This document shows, in pieces, positions 34,645-44,924 of a stretch of DNA of 64,000 bases. Location of the stretch: contig NC_079244.1 in assembly GCF_028009165.1 (NCBI RefSeq), positions 992,001 through 1,056,000 of the forward strand, given 5' to 3'. The position numbers and the translations under genes are program-made. Position 1 is the first letter of the stretch, and every line of letters starts with the position of its first letter. Source of the DNA: Akanthomyces muscarius (taxonomy: Eukaryota; Ascomycota; Sordariomycetes; Hypocreales; Cordycipitaceae). Below the pieces are notes generated by a model. That model saw only the letters and a program-made list of their open reading frames with translations. It was not told the origin of the DNA and did no database searches.

Positions 34645-36318
34645 GGCCGGGCAGCAGTGACCACTAGGTCGGTACCTAGTGGAGGCGGCTCAAATTGGGG
34701 TTTCAAAACGCGTTGATAGGTGCCGGAAATTTGGTGTAATTCTTGTGGCAAGAAACACGAGGCTGTGAAGCATCGGGCCACAGAGAGAACCCGGCGCGCT
34801 TTCTTGGAGGTGTAGGTAGCTATTTATTGCTTCGCGGGCGGGACTGACAAGGCAAACAGCCGTGCCCTCATTCGTATAACGGGGCAGGGCGTGCCATGAG
34901 GAATACCGAATCGTCGAGATGTCGCTGTCGGGCGCAGTTTAGGGCTTCAAGGTGTAAAGGTTAAAGCCAAGAAAATAGACAAGGCGGCGGGCATGTAGAG
35001 TAGAAATCAACAATAAGACGCAAGAAAGAAGGCGGCATTGCGCAGCTTAAACCTTGGGCGGCACGACAGCCAACTATTAATTAGGTAGCACATTAGGTAC
35101 GCCCACTCAGCAAGCCGCTGATCCACCAATGGCGGCGCGCTGTAGAGGGACCAGTGGCAGCTGGAGGTACTATGGCGTCCAAGGGGTGGAAAAAAAGAGG
35201 CCCAAACCTAAGAAAAATAAAAGGGAAAATAACAAGATGGAGAAGGATTATCAGAAACAATAAAAATAGTAGCAGGGAAGCAATGGAACAGAAGAAGTAG
35301 CAAGTCACTACTCCTGTGTCCTATCTAGAGCAGTCGTCTTTTTCTGGTCACCCTCTTGGCGTCCTACTCTACTTAGTTCTACGACAATCATTTGCCAATC
35401 CAATCGTATAGACTCATCATAATGAAAACAAATCAATCATGCCGTCTCATCTCCAATTCTACCCGCGTATAGAAAATGTACTTTGAATTCTCAAGTCCCT
35501 TCTCCGCCTCATCACCACTCATGGACGCGACACGCAATACCACCAGCAACATGTGCGACCTTATCCCGTAGTCAAGGCTGCTGCCCGTGTCTACAACGCC
35601 CTCTGTTTCCGTCAGTGTAACAGCCGCCGGGATGCGACCTCTTTTTCGCTTCCAATCTCTGAGTTGGATCCGCTGCCCATTACACTGGTACCAGTGACAC
35701 CTAAAACCAGCGCTCAGCATTTACATGGCGTCTCTACTGCGCTTCAACTGGCTGGTCAGCATCTCGGGCTTGACGGGCCAGTGGATCGCCTCAGTGCAAT
35801 TACACTGGCTGTAGGTACGTACCTTGTACCTACCTCGCAACTACCTAGGTACTGCTAGTATCAACCATTGATCTTCACAGCTCTCAGAGCATGCACATAG
35901 TACTCCTGCGGCCTGTTTAGAGGTACAGAAAATCGACGTTTCAGTTTAATTATTTAATCGTACGTTTACTCACCGCCGGCATGTAGTCTCCATACTGTGC
36001 TCGTCGCTATGTCCGATCTGGCACACAAGTATCGGAGCTACAGTCGGTCTTGGAGGGGCTCCTCGAGCTAGCCAGAGCTCTGCTGCGGGGGTTGACATCA
36101 CCAGCTACGTCGACATTACAAAGCAGCAAAACTCTTCGACTCATGAGCACTTCAAGAGTAATCCAACGACTGCGACTTGTTCAAAACTCCCTAGCAAGAC
36201 CTTTCAATTTCATTCCAACCTCATCTGGACCAGGTTCGCGTGCCCTGCCTCATCTGGAACTTGCAAACAGCCTCATACTGACCCCCACCTGGTAGCTGCC
36301 TCTGGCCGATTCGCGACA
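34645..36318. other. Divergent promoter region with TACCTAGGTA-type repeats
   Basis: About 1.7 kb between a minus-strand gene and glyoxalase I. Several short palindromic words related to TACCTAGGTA occur at 34664-34682, 35083-35100 and 35811-35855. No supported gene; open frames here are short and not domain-like. Confidence 0.55.
35811..35855. repeat. Cluster of TACCTAGGTAC-like palindromic words
   Basis: GTAGGTACGTACC, TACCTACC and CTACCTAGGTAC follow one another within 45 nt. Related words recur at 34664-34682, 35083-35100 and at 63881-63895. Confidence 0.6.
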
Positions 36319-37563
36319 ATGGCGACCACGACCGATACCAGCAAATACAAGTTTAACCACTCCATGTAAGCAATCTCCTCCGCCAGTATGCATCAAACCT
36401 TTGCAGGCGACTGATATCTCGATAGGATCCGGGTCAAGGACCCCAAGGAGTCGGGTAGGTCATGCCCTCAGCTGCCGCAGCAGGGTCCGCCCGCAGAATC
36501 TAACTGTGGCCAGTTAAATTCTACGAGTTCCTCGGAATGAGCGTCATCAAGAAGATTCAGAACCCCGACGCCAAGTTTGATCTGTACTTCCTCGCGTACA
36601 ACGGCGCCAAGGCCGCCTACCACGGCAACTCGTTTGTCAACCGCGAGGGCATCATCGAGCTCACGCACAACTACGGCACCGAGAACGACCCCGACTACAA
36701 GGTCGTCAACGGCAACACGGAGCCGCACCGCGGCTTCGGCCACACGTGCATCAGCGTCGACAACCTGCAGGCCGCCTGCAAGCGCATCGAGGACGCCGGG
36801 TACAAGTTCCAGAAGAAGCTGACCGACGGACGCATGAAGCACATTGCCTTTGTTCTGGATCCCGACGGCTACTGGGTCGAGGTTATTGGCCAAAAGTCCA
36901 TCGAGCAGACTGAGAATGTCACCGAGACTGACCCCGGCACCTATCGATTGGTGAGCACAACGTAGAGCGTTTTAGAGGCGCATACACGACTGACCTCGGA
37001 TTCTTCTGCACGCAGAACCATACCATGCTTCGCGTCAAGGACATTGAAAAGTCGCTCAAGTTTTACCAAGACACTCTTGGTATGACCCTGATTCGCAAGC
37101 ACGAGGCCGAAGCTGCCGGCTTCAATCTGTATTTCCTCGCCTACCCTGCCGACCAGGGCCTGCCGAGCGACGAAAAGACGAGCCACCGCGAGGGTCTGCT
37201 CGAGCTCACCTGGAACTACGGCACCGAAAAGGACGAGGCCTTCAAGTACCACAACGGCAACGACCAGCCGCAGGGCTTTGGTCACATCTGTGAGTTGTGT
37301 CCCTTGAAAAGAAAATGCAAACCGCGGCGATGGACGAAAAAAAATGAGAGTGAAAGAGTGTATGCTAACGGTCAATCAAAGGCATCTCGGTGGATGACCT
37401 CGACGCTGCTTGCCAGCGCTTCGAAGAGCAGGGTTGTAGCTGGAAGAAGAGGCTGACGGATGGCCGCATGAAGAACATTGCCTTCCTCCTCGACCCTGAT
37501 GGTTACTGGATCGAGGTGGTCCAGAACGACAAGTATGGATCCAAGTACACGGTCGAGTCCTAA
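36319..37563 (+). CDS. GLO1: Two-domain glyoxalase I (lactoylglutathione lyase)
   Basis: join(36319..36365,36426..36454,36514..36950,37016..37289,37382..37563), 322 aa. Two glyoxalase (VOC) domains in tandem, as in yeast Glo1. Domain 1: FNHSMIRVKDPKESVKFYEFLGM, IIELTHNYGTE, GFGHTCISVDN, FVLDPDGYWVEV. Domain 2: NHTMLRVKDIEKSLKFYQDTLGM, LLELTWNYGTE, GFGHICISVDD, FLLDPDGYWIEV. The His near each domain start and the Glu in each ELTxNYGTE or EV motif are the zinc-binding type positions. It converts the methylglyoxal-glutathione hemithioacetal to S-lactoylglutathione in the cytosol. Four introns (60, 59, 65, 92 nt) are placed by domain continuity; exon 2 is only 29 nt. Confidence 0.95.
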
Positions 37564-38012
37564 ACAGGAAGCTCTAGTGAAGCAGACCAATGCCCGCAGT
37601 ATTTAAAAACAGTGATCCAGGTACCCGTCCCATAGGATCGACACTATTTACATAAAAGATTTGTCCCGGCAGTTGCCTGCACCCTCCTTTCTTTTAATCT
37701 GATCCCGTGTCTGCGAGTAAGCTTGTCGATATGCTTCCTGACGCCACCCAAGCTCCAGCCGCCGTTGTGGAGTTTGGCGCAAGCCAGCAAGGTGATTTAC
37801 GATGGGCTCAAATGCCGAACGAACTGGAGCTGATGAGATGCGTAAAATGAAACAGCCTTGTTTTGATGTTGTATGGAACTGGAAATATCGGCTAGGCTAG
37901 TTGGAAAATGTTTTCCAACAAAGGTGAGGGAAAAGGAGCCTGATTGCGCTCATTAACACCAACATCCAGTAGCTCGGTCATTTATTGGCGACCCGCTAGC
38001 ATCCCGCCTCAT

Positions 38013-38246
38013 CTAACCCCAGAAAGCATTGATGTAGGTATTGTCCAGGATGGTGTCAGCTGCATCTAGATGCAGGTTTCTCTTGCCGTTATCATAATCA
38101 ACATTGTATCTCGCAAAATAACGCCAGCGCCCGACGCCTGCATCGGATAGGACTTCTTCATGCGGCGCGACAGCTGCAGCTCCATGCACAAGCCTCGTTA
38201 CATCCGAGACCGCTCGCGAGGAGGTGGCGCCCCAATGGACGATCAT
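38013..38246 (-). CDS. Possible small orphan protein
   Basis: 77-aa ORF from ATG 38246 with no known domain. It is Asp/Asn/Tyr-rich toward the end (RYNVDYDNGKRNLHLDAAD) and not low-complexity. No clear TATA box or intron supports it, and chance is a real alternative. Confidence 0.2.
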   Translation of the reverse strand: MIVHWGATSSRAVSDVTRLVHGAAAVAPHEEVLSDAGVGRWRYFARYNVDYDNGKRNLHLDAADTILDNTYINAFWG

Positions 38247-39040
38247 ATTTAAGTCGACAGATATACTTTTGCCTGGCACGCCCGATTTGGCGCTCGCAAA
38301 TCTTGGAATCTGGCAACACGACGGGCAGCGAGTCGACTCCCCGCGATACCAACGACTCTCATCTCATTCGAAGCCATGTGTCGTAAAATGATCTGATTTC
38401 GTCGCATGCATGCTGTGTCTTGCTCTGCCACCATGTCGTCACAGCTGCGCCGGTGGCTTACAATGCAGCGCTGTGATTTGCCCCTAGTTGATGCCGTCCA
38501 AGCCGGCCGGCGCGAAGAGGTTCTGAGACAAGTGCAAAAGCCACTGCTACGTGCCCAATGCTCAGCGACCGATGCAGTACGACAATGAAAGAGGAAAAGT
38601 GAGGGGGAGCACGCGATGGGTCGGAGAGCTTGCCCGCCGATCCCTTTGAGTCGCCGCACCACCTCACCTACCACGCCAAGGTCAGCGAGAAGAGGGGGAG
38701 GGAACCATCTTCAGGGTCTAACAGCTGGCTGTTGTATGGATGGTGTCATTGCCTGTCCTCCGTGGCAGGCTCCATCGCAACAGGACGATGTGGATGTGAC
38801 TATCTCGCGAAAACGACCAGCTAACGCCCATCAAGGTGTGGCGGGTGGATGTGCAGCGTGATGGACGCCGACTTGGATGAATTCGGCCCTGGCAATTAAC
38901 CTTTGTTTAAATGCTGCCGCACTCGCCCCTCCCCCTCCTCCTCCATGTAGACGACCCCTCCAAGCTTTCTCTTTCCAGTCTATAGCGATACTGTCGCCCT
39001 AAAAGCCACAGATAATAAAATCCGGTTCCCTTGCTTACAT

Positions 39041-39069
39041 CTTCTTCTTCTTCTTCTTCTTCTTCTTCT
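39041..39069 (+). repeat. (CTT)n microsatellite in the PGDH leader
   Basis: About nine to ten CTT units just before the first ATG. The frame stays open through it from a TTG at 39031, giving a Ser run that I regard as untranslated. Confidence 0.85.
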
Positions 39070-39078
39070 CCCTCATTC

Positions 39079-40935
39079 ATGCTTCATACCTTTCCTTCCT
39101 CTACTAGTGCCGCGCCCATGACCCCCATAGCCGTCAACCCCGCCGCCGCCGAGGCGAGCCCCTCGCCGCCGACGCCGGACTCCTCTCGGCCCCGCATCCT
39201 CGTCCCCGAGAAGCTGTCCCCGGACGGCCTCGCCCTGCTCACCCCGCACTTTGACGTCGACGTCCGCCAGGGCGTCAGCGCGGACGAGCTGCTCGGCATC
39301 ATCCCGGGCTACCAGGGCCTGCTCGTGCGCTCCGAGACAAAGGTGACGGCCGAGGTGCTGCGCGCGGGCGCCAAGCTCAAGGTCGTCGCGCGCGCGGGCG
39401 TCGGCGTCGACAACATTGACGTGCCCGCCGCCACGGCCCAGGGCGTCATCGTCATCAACTCGCCCGCCGGCAACATTGTCGCCGCCGCCGAGCACACCGT
39501 CGCGCTGCTGCTGGCCACGGCGCGCAACGTCGGCCGCGCCGACAACAGCATCAAGGAGGGCCGCTGGGAGCGCAGCCAGCTCGTCGGCGTCGAGGTCGGG
39601 CGCAAGACGCTGGGCATTGTCGGGCTGGGGAAGGTCGGCCTGCATGTTGCGCGCATGGCCAAGGGGCTGGGCATGACGGTCATTGCGGTCGACCCGTATG
39701 CGAACCCGGACATGGCCAAGCAGGCAGGCGTCGAGCTGTATCCGAGCTTGCAAGATATGCTGCCGGTTTTGGACTTTTTGACGATTCACACGCCGCTGCT
39801 GGCGACTACCATGGACCTCATTGGCGAGACTGAGTTCAAGACTATGAAAAAGACGGCGCGCGTCCTTAATGTCGCGCGTGGAGGTGTCTACAACGAAGCT
39901 GCCCTTCTCCAGGCTCTGGAGGAAGGCTGGATCGCCGGCGCAGGCCTCGACGTCTTCACCTCTGAGCCTCCCGCGGCCGACTCTGTCGCCTCGCGTCTCA
40001 CCAAGCACCCCAAGGTCGTCGCCACGCCGCACCTGGGCGCCTCGACCGTCGAGGCGCAGGAGAACGTGTCCATGGACGTGTGCACGCAGGCGCTCGAGAT
40101 CCTCCGCGGCGGCCTGCCTACCAGCGCCGTCAACGCGCCCATCATCCTCCCCGAGCAGTACCGCAAGCTGCAGCCGTCGGTGTCGCTCGTCGAGAAGATG
40201 GGCAAGCTGTACTCGCAGCACTTTGCGCGCAACAAGATCAACATGGTCGGCGGCCGCCGCTTCGAGCTCGTCTACCACGGCGAGCTCGCCGGCCTGCCCA
40301 ACACCAAGCCGCTGCTGGCCGCGCTGGTCAAGGGCCTCGTCGCCTCCTTCAGCGACTCCATCGTCAACATTGTCAACGCCACGCAGATTGCCAAGGAAAA
40401 GGGCCTCACCATCAGCGAGACGCACGCGCACGGCTCGGGCACGAACCAGACCTACGCCAACCTCGTCACCCTCAAGTCCTATCCCAGCAGCAGCGGCGGC
40501 GGCTCAAACACCAAGAGCGCCCAGGTCATCGAGGGCTACGCCGCCAACAAGCGGCTCTACATCTCCCGCCTCGACCGCTTCAACGCGACCTTCAACCCCG
40601 AGGGCACGCTCATCATCCTGCACAACTACGACGAGCCAGGCAAGATTGGCGGCGTCGGCACCGTCCTCGGCTCGCACGGCATCAACATCCGCTTCATGCA
40701 GGTCGCGGCGCTGAGCGCAGAGTTCAGAGGCGACTGGACACCGCCGACGGACGACGGCCTGCTGCAACCGAGCCGCTCGCAGGACTCGCTGGCGGACGCG
40801 GGCCACGGCCAGCAGCAGCAGGCTGGCGACGAGGCGCTCATGATTCTGGGCATCGCGGGCACGGTGGACAAGAAGGTCATGGACGACCTGCAGCAGGCGG
40901 AGGGCGTGTTGGACGTAAGTGTGGTAACGTTGTGA
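39079..40935 (+). CDS. D-3-phosphoglycerate dehydrogenase, first enzyme of serine synthesis
   Basis: Single exon, 618 aa, the long (type I) form. Catalyses NAD-dependent oxidation of 3-phosphoglycerate to 3-phosphohydroxypyruvate in the cytosol. Visible: substrate-domain start RPRILVPEKLSPDGL, VVARAGVGVDNID, Rossmann motif GIVGLGKVGLHVA, VLNVARGGVYNE (catalytic Arg region), GAGLDVFTSEPP with Glu, and PHLGAST with the catalytic His. An intervening domain (about 355-500) is followed by a C-terminal ACT domain (LIILHNYDEPGKIGGVG to VLDVSVVTL), the usual serine-feedback site. Inside the ACT domain there is a Gln/Ser-rich insertion (GHGQQQQAGDE). ATG 39118 (MTPIAVNP) is an equally good start that would shorten it by 13 residues. 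The last codons contain a GTAAGT look-alike that is coding. Confidence 0.96.
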   Translation: MLHTFPSSTSAAPMTPIAVNPAAAEASPSPPTPDSSRPRILVPEKLSPDGLALLTPHFDVDVRQGVSADELLGIIPGYQGLLVRSETKVTAEVLRAGAKLKVVARAGVGVDNIDVPAATAQGVIVINSPAGNIVAAAEHTVALLLATARNVGRADNSIKEGRWERSQLVGVEVGRKTLGIVGLGKVGLHVARMAKGLGMTVIAVDPYANPDMAKQAGVELYPSLQDMLPVLDFLTIHTPLLATTMDLIGETEFKTMKKTARVLNVARGGVYNEAALLQALEEGWIAGAGLDVFTSEPPAADSVASRLTKHPKVVATPHLGASTVEAQENVSMDVCTQALEILRGGLPTSAVNAPIILPEQYRKLQPSVSLVEKMGKLYSQHFARNKINMVGGRRFELVYHGELAGLPNTKPLLAALVKGLVASFSDSIVNIVNATQIAKEKGLTISETHAHGSGTNQTYANLVTLKSYPSSSGGGSNTKSAQVIEGYAANKRLYISRLDRFNATFNPEGTLIILHNYDEPGKIGGVGTVLGSHGINIRFMQVAALSAEFRGDWTPPTDDGLLQPSRSQDSLADAGHGQQQQAGDEALMILGIAGTVDKKVMDDLQQAEGVLDVSVVTL

Positions 40936-41233
40936 GCGTCCAGATTAGACAAAAAGCTGTTCAATAAAGCAATAAAACCACGCACGGATCTTGTCATTCT
41001 GGACCTCGTATAAGTGACTTGGAGTGCACTCAAGCTGAAAAGAGGTGAGAGCGAGTTCAAATTACCATTGCAACGATTATGATTTATGTATATTTTACGT
41101 AGCGCACTTGAATAAACCAACTGTATTAAACTAAAACCGTCTTGGCCCCTAAAACCTCTAGAAAAAGACAATCTACCACCGGGGGAAATACCTGCTACTT
41201 CCAACGACCAAATGCATCCACGAACGAAGCCCA

Positions 41234-41533
41234 CTAAGCTCCTGAGGATGACCTGAGGTTGTGGTCAATGATATCTGCCGTTTGTTTGGCCCAGTCTTTC
41301 TCAATCCCGCTTTCGCGACGGCTGTAGCACTCTGCGAGTGAACGGTACAGCTTAGCAACATCCGCGGCATAGCCCTCAACTCCCTTTAGCTGCATAATTA
41401 GCTCCTTCACCAACGTCTCAGCTGGTTCCCAAGCTTTTGGGTGTGCTTTTAAGGCAAATTCAATCGTCAGTACTTTGTCGTCCACCCAAAGTCTCTTTTC
41501 GGACTTCGTTGCAGATGCGGGAAAAGGTTTCAT
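41234..41533 (-). CDS. Small helical orphan protein, cluster member 1
   Basis: 99 aa, intronless. No known domain name. The block LWVDDKVLTIEFALKAH, then EPAETLVKELIMQLKG and AKLYRSLAECYSR, forms two probable amphipathic helices and aligns with member 3 (WVSVMVSDISSAFAKG, EDAHKLIEEVLAKIN) and member 4 (WMAAQLAEIEVISAGG, HEALQLLDAGLAKLQ). This hairpin resembles a single TPR-like unit. A CTATTTAAA box lies 104 nt upstream, the same word and almost the same distance as in member 3. The longer reading from further upstream is non-ATG or lies before the TATA box, so ATG 41533 is preferred. Function unknown. Confidence 0.6.
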   Translation of the reverse strand: MKPFPASATKSEKRLWVDDKVLTIEFALKAHPKAWEPAETLVKELIMQLKGVEGYAADVAKLYRSLAECYSRRESGIEKDWAKQTADIIDHNLRSSSGA

Positions 41534-42952
41534 AGTGATGAGTGTTGATGGCGATGTTGATGGGGTTGTTGGATAGTGATGGCCGGTGATGGTGATGGTG
41601 ATGGTGATGGCCAGGAAAGTACTGGTCATCGCGAGGTTTAAATAGATTTCCATCTCGATTTGGGACCTTGTTCTCTTTGACGTGCGCAATAATGCGCAGC
41701 GTCTCTTTGTACCCGCCGGCTGTCAAGGCATCACCCCAAAGTAGCAAGGCGAAGCATGACATGGAAGCACGGGAAGCCAGCACTGTGCTTCGCCTATGCA
41801 TCGCTCACAGATGATTGAACTGCAGTTTTGGACTGTCGTAAAAGTGTATAGACCGGTGGTACAAAGGCCTGTGTGATCATTTCCCTTGACAACTAACCCA
41901 GCGTTTCTGCGACCGGCATTCATCGCAAGAAAGCGCAAAGGCTTGCTGATGTTGATGTGAAACAACAGAACGCGCCAAAGAACTCAACAACGACTCTTTG
42001 CACTTTATGATAGAGAAATTGAGTTTGATACTTTGACTTTTAATGTTTTATCTACTCAACAAAGCCTGCTCAACAAAGTCTACCAGACAGCATCTATGTT
42101 GGTGAATGACAGGCCAAAGCGCCCGCTCTAGATGCAGAGATGCATGCAACGCACTGTGCTTTATGACAGTTCGAGTCTTGCAAAACTAATAAAGTGTACT
42201 TTATACATACAATACAGTTCAAAAACGTAGTGACTCGTACGGGTGTAACTTTATTGCATGCCTTGATCTTGATCAGCTCTTGCACTGCCAATGCAAACTC
42301 TCACAAATGCAACACGATTGATTAGACCCCCCCCCCCCCCCAAAAATTGTTTTAGCATAAATTACAAAAGTCCCAGCTTCTAAGTTATTCAGCTACCCCT
42401 GTCCCGTAAAACTGCTCGCAGCTGCTCTCCCGCGCTGCACTCTGTGAGCTGCTCTTGACCCACACGGCCTCGTGAATGCAACGGGGCCAAAGAATACTCG
42501 CGAAGATTCCTTCTCTCCATAACACAAATTGCAACAAATCAGACTGCATGGACTGCTTAGCTGTCTCTCCTATTACCCCCCAATCGCTGTCAATGGCGCG
42601 CCATTTTGGTCCGAAACCCCGTCACAAACTTTCCGTCCTGGAGCTGGCTGCCTCAGTCGCCTGGATTGACTTCATCCACTTTGATTGGCCCTTGGGTTTC
42701 TGCATATTGTTTGGAGAGAGGGCACATTTTTCTTAGCGAATTTCCAAATATGCAGTCATCTTGATACAAATTCAAGCTACGGTCAAGATACTTCGGCTGT
42801 ACACTTTGGGATAGATTGACTTTTATATTGTCAGCTAATTACTATAGAAATGAAATGCTGTTGCTAGGAGAACGAACTCCTGACTTGCCAAGTTTCTTTT
42901 ATGACATAAACTGAAAGAAACATCTCCTTGTGGCAGATACTTGGCTGTTTGG
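41534..42952. other. Intergenic region
   Basis: About 1.4 kb. It holds the promoter of member 1 with a GTGATG repeat (about 41586-41610), a C15 homopolymer (42327-42341), and only weak short ORFs such as 42476-42736. Confidence 0.55.
42327..42341 (+). repeat. C15 homopolymer
   Basis: Fifteen C in a row followed by five A. It lies in intergenic sequence, and its length is likely to vary or be misread. Confidence 0.9.
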
Positions 42953-43576
42953 CTACAGAGTCGGCGGTTCAGCCTTTTGCCGTTCGCGCAACTCGCACAA
43001 AATACGCACGAGGTCTGAGTGACTAGCCTCTGATGGGCGGTTAAGAGCCAACTCGCATTCCATCTGTTTTCCCCAAAGACTGCTCGGTGTTTGAATAAGT
43101 CCAGGATAGGATTCATTCTCTCTAATGAGGCCACCAAGCAAATAGAGTGCCGACTCGAATTGGGGTGGGGACCCCTTCATCTTCGCAACGAGGTCAGTCC
43201 ACACATTTGTGAAGCGCAAGAGCCTTCTATAGTATTTTGTATCCCATTTCACACCATTGTAATATTGATTTTTAAGGCAGCGGCTGAAGCACAAATTCGA
43301 CATGTCGTGTGCCATCCGGGACGCTTCCTCCTCGCCAAGCTCCTTGAGGCGCGGCGCCATTTCAGAATAGAACCAGCCCTCCAGCTGCGGGCCGTAGTCA
43401 TTTTGAGTGAATTGGAGATGAGCAATCGTTGTTCTGGTGTCGGCGATCAATGATCTGGTCTCATCCTCAGTGAGCGATTCGCACCCTGCCCTTTGCCAGC
43501 GTTCCTGCAGGGCGAAGAACTTCGGGTGGGGGACTAAGCGCCGAACACCTTCTTGGTCAGTCTGTCGTTCAGGCAT
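42953..43576 (-). CDS. Helical orphan protein, cluster member 2 (longest)
   Basis: 207 aa, intronless. No recognised domain. The N-terminal half has TEDETRSLIADTRTTIAHLQ, then WFYSEMAPRLKELGEEEASRMAHD, which has the same helix-turn-helix layout as the GRPKDAQVAKD end of member 4. The C-terminal half (YYNGVKWDTKYYRRLLRF, LYLLGGLIRENESYPGL) is additional. The relation to the rest of the cluster is weaker than for the others and rests on pattern. The leader contains a 13-nt tandem repeat, and TATAAG lies 182 nt upstream. ATG 43576 is the only good start. Confidence 0.7.
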   Translation of the reverse strand: MPERQTDQEGVRRLVPHPKFFALQERWQRAGCESLTEDETRSLIADTRTTIAHLQFTQNDYGPQLEGWFYSEMAPRLKELGEEEASRMAHDMSNLCFSRCLKNQYYNGVKWDTKYYRRLLRFTNVWTDLVAKMKGSPPQFESALYLLGGLIRENESYPGLIQTPSSLWGKQMECELALNRPSEASHSDLVRILCELRERQKAEPPTL

Positions 43577-44579
43577 TTCGCAGATGTTGTCAGGTTTGAT
43601 GTGATCTTGATGTTTGGTCTGGGGTTTGGTCTTGGGGTTTGGTCTTAGGGTTTGGTCTTGGGGTTTGGTCTTCGGGTGTGGTTATGATTGTTGGATCTTC
43701 TGGCGATCGATGTATAGAAGTAAATTTCTTGTCAAAATTGCGGAATGGCCAGGCTTACTTATACTCTGTTCAGACCGGCGTAGCTATAATGCGCCACAGC
43801 TTATACGTGTTGTCTTGATGAAGAGTGATAAAGCCTGCAGACTTGTTAATAAAGAGCGACGAATCTTGCAGATGTCCGCTACATTCAGAGTGTAGATATT
43901 ACAAGACGTTTCAATAAAGAGTGATAACGGGACTCAGCCGTCAAGAGAGACGTGATCAATACTCTGTTGTGCAAGCAATTAAATCTGGTCTTTATCACGG
44001 AGGTCCATACTACCTAACAATTGCAGGTAGCATAAAAGAGCAGTCAATGTCGTTGACTGTCGTTTGATGCGCAAGCTTAGCGCGAGGCAAAGATATTATC
44101 AGAAGTACTGCTGTACTTTGTGATGACGATAAAGAAACTAGCTAGTCTTGAGGCGCTGAGACGAGGAAAACAGGAGTGCCACGAGCATCTTTCCCGACCA
44201 AAGGAGATGGGCACAAGACGCGGAGCAGCACGCGTGACCAAGAGATACTGAGCGCTACAGCTATGTTTGCGTCTTTCTCTTTGAAGCGTTTTCTTTCCAG
44301 TGCACTTTATGTCTCAGGGCGCAGGCTTAGTGCCGAAAGCTGAAGATAAAGATGCGATGACCTGCGGCAAAGTACCGCGCTCCAAAGAACAAAGCACCCA
44401 GTGCTTTCAGAGCCGCACTCCAAGAAACAAGCATTCAAATGACGAAATTGGCTAGAAAGATTATCCAGAACTATTTAAAGTCGGGACCAGAACGTGGAAA
44501 ATGAAGATCATTTCAAGAACTTACAAGTACTCTACATCCTAATCAACTAGAAGGACAGTCTCGGCAACAACCAGCGACA
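43577..44579. other. Shared upstream region of divergent members 2 and 3
   Basis: About 1 kb. It contains the minisatellite, TATAAG for member 2 (43758-43763, minus) and CTATTTAAA for member 3 (44471-44479). No gene seen. Confidence 0.6.
43612..43676 (+). repeat. Minisatellite, about 5 copies of a 13-nt unit GGTTTGGTCTTGG
   Basis: Five near-identical copies in tandem, one reading GGTTTGGTCTTAG and one GGTTTGGTCTTCG. They lie 36 to 100 nt upstream of member 2, so on the transcribed strand they form an ACCAAACCC-rich leader. Confidence 0.85.
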
Positions 44580-44924
44580 ATGATAGACAACGAATGGGTT
44601 TCGGTCATGGTTTCCGACATTTCCAGTGCCTTTGCAAAAGGGCAGGTAGAGGACGCGCATAAGCTCATCGAGGAAGTACTAGCCAAAATTAACAGAGACG
44701 GAGTTCCCGCCTTCTACGCGGAATTTGCTATAATTGCGGAACATACACATAGTATTCGCGCATTCGAGGATTACATGGACCTCAAAGAAATTGAGTATAA
44801 ACCCGAAAGCAGCGAGGGCCCGATGAGCGACGTTCCAGAGGACCCGGAGAGCGATGATGGTGGGGAGACGTTCAGCAATGTTGGAGAGGACCCGACGGGC
44901 GATGATTCAGGGGTTGAATTATGA
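44580..44924 (+). CDS. Small helical orphan protein, cluster member 3
   Basis: 114 aa, intronless. The N-terminal 65 residues (EWVSVMVSDISSAFAKG, QVEDAHKLIEEVLAKIN, YAEFAIIAEHT) match the family hairpin seen in members 1 and 4. The rest is an acidic tail with a repeated SDVPEDPESDD / SNVGEDPTGDD motif not found in the siblings. CTATTTAAA lies 101 nt before the ATG, followed by an A/C-rich leader. Function unknown. Confidence 0.65.
   Translation: MIDNEWVSVMVSDISSAFAKGQVEDAHKLIEEVLAKINRDGVPAFYAEFAIIAEHTHSIRAFEDYMDLKEIEYKPESSEGPMSDVPEDPESDDGGETFSNVGEDPTGDDSGVEL

Larger units (their letters stand above)
37564..39078. other. Intergenic region with one weak small ORF
   Basis: About 1.5 kb. Only a minus-strand 77-codon ORF (38013-38246) has a protein-like composition. 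The PGDH leader at the right end carries a CTT microsatellite. Confidence 0.5.

Noticed and set aside
39073..40431. 452-codon minus-strand frame opposite PGDH
   Set aside because: Antisense shadow of a GC-rich, codon-biased gene; the plus strand carries unmistakable PGDH motifs.
40911..40935. GTAAGTGTG donor-like site in the last codons of PGDH
   Set aside because: Reading through gives a normal ACT-domain end and stop; splicing would remove the conserved last strand.
42476..42736. 86-codon plus-strand ORF with a few Cys
   Set aside because: No signal peptide, no family pattern, no TATA box.
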